Positions 45,144-55,877 of a stretch of DNA of 64,000 nucleotides are shown here, one piece after another. The stretch comes from Alitta virens. Taxonomy: Eukaryota; Annelida; Polychaeta; Phyllodocida; Nereididae. The notes under the pieces were generated by a model that worked only from the letters and a program-made list of their open reading frames with translations, had not been told where the DNA came from and ran no database searches. Within the stretch, counting starts at the first letter, position 1, and every line of letters begins with the position of its first letter. The position numbers and the translations under genes were made by a program. The stretch covers positions 24,807,227 through 24,871,226 of the forward strand of contig OW028576.1 in NCBI GenBank assembly GCA_932294295.1, read 5' to 3'.

Positions 45144-47195
45144 ATGAATTCATTTAGGATAATATATCTTTGCATCATAATTAGTTGTTCCGTTGTTAAA
45201 GGAGCAGATGTTTCAACTATGCCAGAATTCATTCCTCGCATCAACTGGGGAGTGATTTTTACTAAAGTTGGAGCACTTTTGAATGGAGTATCGAAATATA
45301 GACATACTTTTGCCGTTCCGATTCCATCAGTAGCTTTCAGAAATCTAAATTCTATACCATGTGATACCAGTTGGCTCCATCATTCACATTGTACAGCTTT
45401 GAATACTTTAATAACGGAAGTTAATGATGTATACTCTGAAGAATTCCAATCCATGAATACGAAGGTGAACGATATTTTAATCGGAGTGGATCCAATACAA
45501 TCTTCTGCACCACGAAAAAAACGCGAGGCGCGTTTAACCGCTAACTTTTGCAAAAATGGGGGGGTGATTGGAGAAATTGACAATGGTATCTTGAGTTCAA
45601 TTGGCAGAATGTTTAGTGACATGTTTGGTGCACCAACATATGATGATATCAAGATAATTGATAAGCACATTTGCGAATTGTCAGATGTAACAGAAATTAA
45701 TTCCCGCGAAATTGTAAAATCAAACGAAAGACTATCATCGATCTCTCAAGTGATTACTAATAGAATGGATGTTTTACAAACAGGAATGCTCAATATGGAC
45801 AACAGAATAAGTGAGACCAGAGAACGTCTGGCACAAGTTGCAACAAAAATGGGATTGGCATTAGGAAATCTTTCACTGAGAATGAATGAAATTGAAAGAG
45901 CCCAGGAAGCTACGTATTTATTCTTGGGAAACCTGCAGAGATATCAGGCTGTTGTGACTCAACATGTGAGATACACAAACCAATGGTTGTTGGGTATGAA
46001 TAGGTTGATGGAGGGTTATATTCCCCCTGAAATAATAACAGTAACAGATGTTGAAAATGTCCTGGATTTCGTAGATCGTGAGGTTATTAGTAAAAACCCC
46101 ACTTCAGAAATTGTCAACCGCAATCCCTCATTTTATTATCAAGTTCGATCCACAGCTTATGCAAGAACAAAGGACTATGTTTACATTACGTTAAGTGTTC
46201 CATTGAAATCTATAGGGGGTACTCTCGGGGTGTACCGAATAGACAGGACGCATATTCCTACAGCCCAACACCATAATTCTTCAACTTTTATTAAAAATGT
46301 ACCCGATTTTTTAGCTTTAACACCTAATAACATGTATTATATAGAGTTACCAGTTGCTCATTACGCATCTTGTAGAGGGGAAGGCAATAAAGTATGTCCT
46401 ACTGAAAGAGCTCTCCAGGGTATCAACAAATTAACATGCGCTGCTGCTGTGTTTGTAGACAACAAAGCGGAGGCACTTAAAAGATGCGACATTCGTTATG
46501 AACACACCGACATGCCACCCCAGGCTGTGAAGCTTAATGAATCTTCATACTTAATTCACTCTGAATATCTGAAACAGAAGGATGTTTGGACTTTGACCTG
46601 CTTTAATCTTTTCAAAAAAATTGTGAAATCTATTCATCCTTGCAACACTTGCATTGTAACAGTGCCTTGCGGTTGTTCATTAGATGGGGGGGACTTTTTC
46701 ATTCCTAAAGATCTAACAGGTTGTGAGATCAATCAAGAAGACGATGAAATGACTATGGTGTATCCATTGAATCTTCCTGTTTTAACAACACTATATTCTG
46801 CAAAAGATATCGCACACATAGGTGGAAACACTATGCACAGCAATCTGTTGCAAAACAATTCTCTGGCCCTGAATGATTTAGTATTTAATATAACACAGAG
46901 CGATTGGGACACTGTAGTCGCAGTAGATGAAAAATACCAAGTCGATTTAAAAAAGTTGATTAAACAGCAAAAAGCAAATGCAACAGTTTATTCACATAGA
47001 GCAGAATACTTTTTAAAGAAAGCCAGAGACTTTAGTGACTTGAGCATGGCGCACATAAACGATTTAAAAAACCAGGTAGGGGGGACATTTTTTAAGGCTT
47101 TCAATCCTTCAACCGTAATTGGTGGGATAAGCATGTTTTGGATTGTAGGTGGCATGGCTATTATTTTGTCTTTATATAATATTTGCCGGTCATGA
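45144..47195 (+). CDS. Class I fusion glycoprotein, F/Env-like, copy B (intact)
   Basis: 683 codons, uninterrupted. Signal peptide at residues 1-20; two Cys near residues 76-86; a furin-type basic site (RKKR) near residue 128; then a Gly/Ile-rich hydrophobic segment that may act as fusion peptide; a long heptad region (about 180-290); a GYIPPEII step and a 'SVPLKS' step similar to baculovirus F and errantivirus Env; a Cys cluster (CNTCIVTVPCGCS) near 505; a second helical region; a C-terminal membrane anchor (around MFWIVGGMAIILSLY) and a very short tail. It shares this layout with the broken copy A at 36318-38502, on the opposite strand. Membrane fusion during entry is the known role of the family; the family call is from architecture. 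Confidence 0.6.
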   Translation: MNSFRIIYLCIIISCSVVKGADVSTMPEFIPRINWGVIFTKVGALLNGVSKYRHTFAVPIPSVAFRNLNSIPCDTSWLHHSHCTALNTLITEVNDVYSEEFQSMNTKVNDILIGVDPIQSSAPRKKREARLTANFCKNGGVIGEIDNGILSSIGRMFSDMFGAPTYDDIKIIDKHICELSDVTEINSREIVKSNERLSSISQVITNRMDVLQTGMLNMDNRISETRERLAQVATKMGLALGNLSLRMNEIERAQEATYLFLGNLQRYQAVVTQHVRYTNQWLLGMNRLMEGYIPPEIITVTDVENVLDFVDREVISKNPTSEIVNRNPSFYYQVRSTAYARTKDYVYITLSVPLKSIGGTLGVYRIDRTHIPTAQHHNSSTFIKNVPDFLALTPNNMYYIELPVAHYASCRGEGNKVCPTERALQGINKLTCAAAVFVDNKAEALKRCDIRYEHTDMPPQAVKLNESSYLIHSEYLKQKDVWTLTCFNLFKKIVKSIHPCNTCIVTVPCGCSLDGGDFFIPKDLTGCEINQEDDEMTMVYPLNLPVLTTLYSAKDIAHIGGNTMHSNLLQNNSLALNDLVFNITQSDWDTVVAVDEKYQVDLKKLIKQQKANATVYSHRAEYFLKKARDFSDLSMAHINDLKNQVGGTFFKAFNPSTVIGGISMFWIVGGMAIILSLYNICRS

Positions 47196-47375
47196 TAATT
47201 GACTTTTTGATTAATAACAGTTTGAGAGCAACTGTTACCGGAGACGGTTGAAGAGAACAGAGATAAACAAGACTGATGGATTAACGACTTTTTTGGTATT
47301 ACAAGGAAATTGTCTATTTGCCCCTACTGAAAGTTCCCCAAGATATGCCTAGCATATTGTAACGCCATCACTAAC

Positions 47376-50300
47376 ATGAACGGATGCGGCAGCTGCGTAT
47401 GGCTGGTAATATATACATCGTTTTGCATATTGTTCGATGTCAGTTCAGCATTTAAAGTCGAATGGTTAAGGAATATTTCGAGATTTGGGTATGACAGTGT
47501 GTATATAACATGTAGGAGTGAAATTACAGGAATTCAAACATCGTCACAGTTTTTAGAAACCGTTATTTATGTTGGAAAAAATGAGAGCGATTTGCCAATC
47601 ATTCTAACATTCAATACTTCGGCTAGGACAGCAAAAATATGTACAAAATCGCTACAGGTAAACTTTTCAGACTCTACATTAACACATAATAATGGGGATG
47701 AAACTGTGTCTGCAAGAACAAGATACCGCCTGTCTGAATGCGCATATAATACGAATAGCTCTACACATTCTGTGGACATAAACATTGAAATTTCGCCAGT
47801 TACAGATAAGGACATGTTCACCATGGAATGCCTCACAAGTTTGCGCAATGGGTCCGTTTTTTCTGCAGAACCCTGGAAACTCAATATAGCACCTCGATGG
47901 CCTACCAACATTCCTCCCCAGAATAGAAAGCCTATATTGCGGATTTTACCCTACAGGGAGGGAACACCAATGAAGCTAGCATGCATCATACCCAATTTAA
48001 ATGAGACGGATCTAAAACCACCAGTGGATCGAGATTCACAGTTGCCACAATTTCATTTGTCTATACCTAGGATAAGAAATAATCAGACTAAAGCTGGTCG
48101 TGTCATGAGAGATATTTATGGGCGATTCTCTTACACCACAAGCAAGGCATATGTTCAAGGGGCACCTCAGAGAGAATGTACAGCTTCCACAGCAAATGAA
48201 CCAGTAATACAATGTTATGGTGAAGAACCCTATTCAGACTATGAAAATGTTGGTTTTAGCAGTAAATGTTGTGACACATCTTCCTTACCGGACAATTTAA
48301 TGTCAATGGATCCATTTGGCATAGACAAGACCAATATATTTTGTGGTTTGCATAGTTTTTCAAAAATTGTTAAGCTCGCTAATTCTACCAGAAATATAAA
48401 TCCCCAAAATGTAACAGCCATAAATGGTCATGACATTCCTAGTTTTGATGCAGAACACATATTGATTACTTTATGTCAGTCTTTGGCGGGAGTAGGCATG
48501 CGGTACTCTACAGCTTTGCAAAAACTATTTGATGTAGTAGAATACAATAATCGGTGGGAAACAAGGATAGAATGTGCCAATGCTACAAATTCATCTGTAG
48601 TTTTTTTAATGGATGATGCATGTAACTCTACATCTGATACACAAGTAACGTGTTCACAACCAAAAGGTACATATCAATTTTACATGACGCCAACTGATAG
48701 GTGGAAAAATGTAAATATAACGAGCAAAAACATCTATGACTCTGCGCCAATCAGCACTCACTATATATGTTTTTATGGCGAAAGAAATACACCAGCGAAA
48801 ACATTGTCTATATTAGGTAATAGAAGTGGTTTTGTAGAGATGGACAATCGAGTTGTTCTTGGTCCATTATCAACAAAACTGTAAAAGACCTGATGAAAGT
48901 ATTCTTCGTACACAGATGAGAACAAGTTGTGCTTGTAGACAAGCAATCAACTTATGCAAAGTAAACCATACAACTGGAGTGTTAGGGTACATGGTCATGG
49001 ATGAAAAGGACATATGCGGAACTGATTCATTTTATTGTGATGCTATGGGTAGACTTTCAAGACAAACAAAATTTACAGAACTTGTTCTGAAACACATCTG
49101 CTATGGAGAAATCAAGAACATTACATATTTGAGAGGACTTTCTAATAAATATCTACCACAACCCCAACTGAAAATAGATAAATTTGAGAATGTTTTATCT
49201 AATAATGATATATACGCAAAAATTGTGTGCAGTAATTTAGTTGAGGAATGTGTAAGAAAAACCGAGTACGTTTTTATTAATATATCAAGAGGAGCCGCAA
49301 TTAAGACTTCCATAATATACAATATCAATGAGAATACATCAGAATGGGTAAATACTCAGAAGCAGAGGACTGTAATTACTAAAAGCCCCAATGCAGATAG
49401 TCCAGCTATTTTTGTACAGTACAACACTTTCGGAGCATTGGAATATTTAGTTAAAAAATCATTCTTGCTGGAGCACATAAATGTTAGAATAGCTTGTAGC
49501 ACTCCACTCGTCACTAGTGAAATAGCGTTCGCAAGACATGCACATTTTCAACCCAAATGTAGCATTAATGAAGATTCAGTAGATTTGAAAAAGTCACACA
49601 ATGAAAAGATCATTTCTTGCACCAGTAGGTATGGGTACAATAACTGCAGAAAACAAGTCATTCAATTGAGTGTAACGAGTAAAAAACACAATTACAAATT
49701 AATTGGAATTTGTAACAACTCGACAGTAAATGTAACAACACCAGATGCTACTGGAATACTAAAGGAGGATAAAGAATATGTTTTCCACTTGAATTTCAAA
49801 AAAGAGCAGGAAATAGTTGGTAGAGGGTATTGCGTAAAGTTTGAAAACAACTCAAAAACCCTAACATTCTTTTTGTCAGATGCCATAGAATCGGATGGCA
49901 CCGAGGTAAAATGTGAAAGCCTTAGTCTTCCAGAAGGAGTGAGTGTTGCTGTGGATTCACCATTGGATAATATGGAAGTGACGGATTGCATCAGACGACC
50001 ATTTATGTTCAAACCCATAGCTAATTTTGAAAAACCAGATATACTTAGCTGTTTATTACCAAATTGGTTATCACATTCTATGTGTCCCGAAAAGAACAGT
50101 ATTGTATCACATAATATTTCTCTATACTTTAGAGCAGCCCCATATCTAGAAAATCGTCATCTCGCAGTCTTAACCACTAATGGTTCCTGTGTGTCCCATG
50201 CAGGTGTATCTTGCAAATCGAATGATAAAGGAAATATATTGCTTGAAGTCGTTCTAGGAAAGCTCATTCAAAAGTATAAACACGATAATGAAAAAATGAT

Positions 50301-50517
50301 GGTGTCTTGTTCAATGGAAGGTACTGCGCTAAGGAGCAGTCTGTCATTCGTAGCTAATGTAAGTGTGGAAAACCCGATCCAACGAGAAAAAGGACAAACT
50401 CTAGTTGATACTTTATTCATAGTTGGGATTTGCATAGCTGTGCTGATGCCAGTAATAACATGCATAATTCTATGTTTTACCAAAATAACACCAGAAAATC
50501 AAAATTATATTTCTTAA
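47376..50517 (+). pseudogene. Large type I membrane glycoprotein, frameshifted near 48853-48884
   Basis: A 502-codon frame (47376-48884) and a 554-codon frame (48853-50517) overlap by 32 bp and together give about 1045 codons. The first starts with a signal peptide (around VWLVIYTSFCILF); the second ends with a membrane anchor (LFIVGICIAVLMPVITCIILC) and a short tail. In between are many Cys pairs at roughly 80-100 residue spacing and numerous N-x-S/T sites, compatible with repeated Ig-like or other beta-sandwich ectodomains. The second frame lacks an independent signal peptide, so one gene with an indel is likely. It follows fusion glycoprotein B on the same strand, forming an envelope gene pair. 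No specific homologue recognised. Confidence 0.5.
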
Positions 50518-51190
50518 CAAATGCAGAATATTCATAAAGCTGCACATTTTGTCTTTGTCATTAATGTTTTATTATGCCTCGAAATAAAAGAACATAAAAT
50601 GAATAGATTGTCATTTATTTGAATTTCTGGTCCAAGAACCATCCATTATAATACTGCAGTTGTAGCTTAGCGTTGTGGTCATGGTGTGAGCAGAATGTTG
50701 TCCTGGCACATGTTTGGTGCAATGGTTAATGGTGATAAAGGCACCGAAAGAATTAGTGACATTCTGGGGCCTTAATCCTGGGCCTTTGTGCAGTAGTGCG
50801 TGATCCCTGTGATGTTCCTGGGGTGGGGACGTCGGGTTTGTTGGTGGTGCCATCTTGTTCGGTGCCAAGGTCAGCGTTGGTCCTCCGCATAGGGCTGATT
50901 TGTTGTGTCCTGCACTGTAAGGGTTTAAGAGGTCCACAGCCTCCTGGCATAAGAAGCTGCCCAGGGGTGGCAGACTTCTTGATGAGTTGTTTGATGGATG
51001 CCGCATCCAACTTGTTCATTGTTCCGTAGCTATTGAAGCCTTTGCCAATGAGCAAATCTTTTATTGTGTCCAACAGTTCGTACTCCTGGCTATATTTGGA
51101 CCAACTCCCAACTGTCAGTTTGGTTATCTCCCAGGGTAGATAAGATCCGATTTTGTAAAGTTTAAAGTCAAAGTTTTAGTAGAGAGCACA

Positions 51191-51236
<46 letters not shown>

Positions 51237-51487
51237 AAGCGAATGCAAAGAACTGACCATGCAGAGGGGTGACTCAAGGAGCTCCATTAAATCACGTGAC
51301 CTTGTAGTCACGGTCAGTCACCCCTGGCCAATCAAAGCCCCTGTCTATCTCTGATTCAAAAATGCTTATGAACTTGTCTTGAAGTCTCATGAAACTCCTC
51401 GCAATAGAGATGAAAAACCATAGCAGCTGGATCATTATGACACGTTTGTTGATATAAACGAGATGGCACTTTATGATAATATGTCAT
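50518..51487. other. GC-richer insert between viral genes, with a (CTG)n tract
   Basis: Base composition changes abruptly from AT-rich viral DNA to mixed DNA at about 50640-51470. Minus-strand open frames (51073-50753 and 51006-50611) read Pro/Thr-rich sequence; the first (around TIKDLLIGKGF and TPGQLLMPGG) may be a fragment of a host or mobile-element gene, but I do not recognise it. AATAAA at about 50583 could end the glycoprotein transcript. Confidence 0.4.
51194..51235. repeat. (CTG)14 microsatellite
   Basis: Fourteen uninterrupted CTG triplets. The lack of interruptions suggests recent slippage. It sits in the GC-richer insert and is not inside a supported coding frame. Confidence 0.95.
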
Positions 51488-54400
51488 TCATTGTCTGTAC
51501 ATGTAATATGACGACAATAAACTTATTCTTTTCATTTGCTTTTCCCTTTGAATCCTGTCTTGCATTGTTTCTTCAACATTTGCAGCCATCGTCACATTGG
51601 ATACCTTGAGTATAGACACATCAGTGGTCCTTGTCATGGCAACAAGCTGATCACTCTTTCCAATTTTTTTAAAATTGAGAAACACATAACCTTGGTGGGT
51701 TGAACCTTGACAAGCCGCAACAGTGGAAGCCACAACCCCATAAATTGGATTCATACATCCAAACATTACAGCTGATTCCATTCGCTTAACTTTCATGTTT
51801 TCTTTTTCCCAGTCGTAATTGTCTATGTCATTTAAAGGCTTGTCACAATAAAGAATTACATCATTATATGTTTTCAAAATGATATCAGAAGTTTCCACTT
51901 TGTTCAAGTTATTGAAAGGACGAGGCATATTCAACAGTTCTCCACCCAGCGTAGTAAACATACCGTTGATCAGATTTGACTGTGGTACTAAGGCATCTGC
52001 CATATTGGCTCGCATCATTAAGCCAAATTTGGCTGAATTGTTATTGTTTTCAGAAAATATGGACGACCAACGAGCCTGACAAGTAAGATTCGGTTGTGTG
52101 GTTACGAGGAGCGTATCTTGTAGCAACAATGTGCAGATAGTTTCTGCATAGAATTCGGGCTGATACGTCTCCAATGCCATTGAAACAGCAGTGACGGGCT
52201 TTATGTTGGATGTATAATTCTTTGTGTAAGCCTTTTCTCTATTAAAAAGGGACCGAGGATATACCACTTGCGACCTCAGTGCCATTTGCTCCAATTCTTT
52301 GTTCTTGTCGTTTAACCATTTCGCCGTACACCTACTGTGACCGGTATCAATAATTTTAATGTCACCTTCATTGGTGAGATGTAGACTCTTTAGTGATAAG
52401 GGTCTGTTTTGATATCTCAAATATTTGTACAAGGGGCTTGTGTCAATGTAAATGGACAATTTGACATCCGTGAAGAAGCCACTGTTTTCACACTTTGTAC
52501 ACATTTTTGTAACTAAACGCAATAATTTCATTGCCAATTGCTCAATACTGCTGGCATCTTGCTTTTGTGACTTTATTGACACCTCGTACATGTTAATCAG
52601 TCGTTCATATTCGTGGAATAAGTCCATCGAGTCATTATTTCTCTCTCGCAAATTAACTTCATCCCCGTTCACATAATCTTGATACCATTCCCAATATTTT
52701 TCTATAACGCCACCGTATATCATAGTCTTAAATGCATTAGGTGCGTGTATATTAAACACAGTGTTCTGCATTAAATCTCTTAAAGTACAGTTTATTCCAA
52801 AAAACGACACCTGCGCATTGTATCTTTCGAGTGAAACTGAGGCATTTTTGACTAAATAACATTTCCTGGCAAAAGCCATGTACAATATTCTTGCCTGAGT
52901 ATTGTGTTTCAAACTTTCCTCCAGATTATCATAATTTGGTTTGGCATGCTCCAAAACTATATCGGCATAAGGTATGTATTTCATTTCACCATACTGATCA
53001 ACAACTTTAGCTCCATCTAGATACGTTTCAGCAAGTTTTATGCCACACTGCAATTTTTTGGCAATGGCTTCAGCATGCTTTCTTTTAATATGGTGTTCGT
53101 TTGAGCTCAGCAAATCCTGAGCTCGTCCCACTATATAGGTGATTCCATTGATTTCATTAGGTTTGTTTTTATGAATCAGGTCGTCATCTTGAGCATGGTC
53201 TTCCACTATAACTTTTGTTCCATCTGATGCTCTCCGTATTTTTCTCACTCTTGAATTTACATTAGAATCCGACATTAATTTGTCATAAGCAATATTTTCT
53301 CGAACATTCTTGTCAAACATTCGTCTGAAGGTAAAATGGCACTAGTTTCAAGAGATTCTAAAACCTCCTCTACTTCTTCCGGAATGACTTTCCTTTTCGT
53401 TTCCTTTTTTGTGTTCTTTACTTGAAACAGTTGTTGATGAGCAACAGTAATTTGTTCTTCAGTTTGTTTATGGCACCCAATATCATCTCCATCAAAATTA
53501 CAATTTTGTTGCGAAGTTTCAAAATCCTGATTGTAATTACTGTACAATTTGTATTTCTCCATCCACATTCCAATTCTATTATTTCCCGCTTGTTTTTCAG
53601 ATAAGTTTGACAAAAATTCTTCGTGCACAATTGATGATGAAGGATTAATTTCAGTTAATAAATCCGCTATGTACACAAAATCAGTTACTGGTAATAACTG
53701 TAGCGGGGAATTGAAACAGTTTGTCACTTTGTTGGTATATTCGGAAACATCACGGTGTTTTCTATACAATCGAATCACTTCAGGATAATGTCCTGGATCA
53801 TCTATGAGTGACGAATGTATTTCGTGGTTATACATTGACAGATACGTGTAAGGACTTAATGGCAATGATCGTTCCAAAGTTAAACATGTCACCCTGCAAG
53901 CTTGAACATCTAATGACTTAAATTCATTTTTTGCTCTTCTGAAAAACTCTGAAGTGTAGGCTAAAACATTTTCCTTATCAGCTAAATGTGCGGGCGTCGA
54001 ACATACTTGCAGACATGATGCTTCTGAACCAATGGCTGAAGACTGAGCTGTGCTTCCAGAAGAAATGATTATAGGTACACGAGTAAATATGTAAGGCGGT
54101 TCATAAATAAACACCATTATCATTGTCAGCAATTTCCTTAGATCACTGTACATGGAAGGTGCCATTCCATCTTCTTCATACAACACAACAGGAAACAACA
54201 CAGGCATCGGAGGAGGTCTGATTTTCTTAGTCCTTCTCATCATTTGAGCAAACAATCGATAAGAGTCTTGGTTCCTTATAGTATTAGACATTTGGACATT
54301 GGAAAAAGTGGTATTAGATTTGGCACATTTTGTGCCACCATTATCTAAATATTTGAAGAAATCTTCATAGTATTCCTTTAAAACTTCTGGTATTAAAGCT

Positions 54401-55196
54401 CCATCAGTGAAGTTTGAATGGTTTGGATCAGTCGCTGTTAGTCTAAAAGTTGATGAGCCTCGTTTGTGAAAGTCCATTAAAATTTCATTGTGACACATGC
54501 ATACAATAGGCCAAAGTTTTTAGCTGCTAATGTCATATGGGCCCTCGTAAGTTTTTCAGCGTACACTTTATCATGCAAAGCTGTCATGTCAGATATTAGT
54601 TTTTTATAAGAGTCTTCTAAGTCAGTATCTTTCTTAATAGTTTCAATTAACTCTCTCACCTCCTGTTTACTATAAGTTTTCTTGAACATCTTACAAATTG
54701 TATCATTATCAATCACATGTGTCATTCCTTCTGGAATTGTGTCGTTATTAGCATACTCCAAATATGTATCAGTACCTTTACGTGCATAGGAAGTTGCAAT
54801 TCCATCGGGCAACTTTCTCAAAAATGTGTTCATAGAATAGGATTTGCCGCAACCGGCATCTCCTTATGTTAAAATTATAGAAATCGGAAGAGGTTCTGAT
54901 GAACTCCAACTCTCTGGCATGTCATCAGTCTTCCCAGTAGAAAGATACATGTCGAACCATTTTTTCCACTTCACAAGATAATCCACAAACTTTTGGTGGC
55001 CATACTTGTTTAAAATTTTTTGTTCTTGCCGTTTTATGAATATTTCACAGTTTTTAATAAAAGCATAATCAGCATACGCATAGTAATTAAATCTTTGTTT
55101 CCTGTTCTCTGTATCTTCTGTGTTTTTTGTCTGACATTCTGTAATTCTGTCTGAGAGAATAACTCGATTCGTCCTTTCTTGTAGGCTTTCTTTCAT
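51488..55196 (-). pseudogene. Herpesvirus-type helicase (UL5-like, SF1), broken
   Basis: Frames in order: 55196-54864, 54833-54477, 54498-53275 and 53320-51488, about 1236 codons. The first two share a frame and are separated by TAA at 54864-54866; the P-loop (G-x-x-G-x-G-K-S) lies right behind that stop, at about 54843-54863. The other joins are frameshifts with short overlaps. Further SF1 motifs: a Walker B-like VVLYEEDGMAPS (about 54160-54195), a motif III-like Gln segment (STAQSSAIGSE), motif V (STVAACQGSTHQGYVF, about 51680-51735) and motif VI (QLVAMTRTTD, about 51620-51650). In herpesviruses this helicase works with the UL52-type primase, which is also present here. It is longer than the ~880 residues usual in vertebrate herpesviruses. 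Confidence 0.65.
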
Positions 55197-55877
55197 AATT
55201 ACGATCTTTTACTGGTCTCTTTAAATGATAATTGTTGTCAGACATGGGGTTAGATCCTTTCTGATTGGATACTTTAAAGCCAAATATATCCTTAGCAATA
55301 GATGTAATATAAGCTTTTATGTTTGTTAAGCGACTAAAAGGGACCTCAACTACATCACAACCATACTGTGTAACGGCATCTCTCTGTATGTCTTTCAAAT
55401 GAAGTTCATCAGCTATGTTGTCATCTATATATAGTCCAACACTTTTTTCGTACACAACATGAATTAGGTTCTCGAATGACACAGGACTGTTATTAATACC
55501 CACTTTGTCAGCATAATCAAAGCAAAATCTCGGTGAACTATTATAACAATAGGGCAAGACCAACTTAGTAAAGCTGAAGCAACTTGTTTACAAAAAGTTG
55601 TCATTTCATGCCTTTTAGGTAACCAGTCATGGTTGGACTTCGCATACAGTAACACTACATTTGGAAATAACTCCTTAAAAATGTTAGTGATCTGCTTTTT
55701 AGTATAAACAATATTTTCGAAAAGTTCTAAAGCATATACACCTTTCAAACGTTTGAAATTTATTGGCGGACGTTCGTTGCATTGGTCACGGCATCTATTG
55801 TTGTGCCATTGTCCTAAAGTTACATACTGAGGTCGTGCTCTATTGTTGAAGTTTAAGTTCATTTCTATTTTTCTCAT
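55087..55877 (-). pseudogene. Small unknown viral gene, frameshifted near 55560
   Basis: A frame from ATG 55877 (open from 55892) runs to 55464, and a second frame from about 55563 runs to 55087. The second starts at a non-ATG codon inside the first, and together they give about 260 codons. The C-terminal 50 residues are strongly basic (KRPVKDRNYERKPTRK and DKKHRRYRE), suggesting nucleic-acid binding or nuclear targeting. It overlaps the end of the UL28-like gene upstream and the start of the helicase gene downstream, a compact viral arrangement. No family recognised. Confidence 0.45.

Noticed and set aside
45144..47195. Herpesvirus glycoprotein B
   Set aside because: A furin site close to the N-terminus followed by a hydrophobic segment and heptads is class I layout, not the class III layout of gB.
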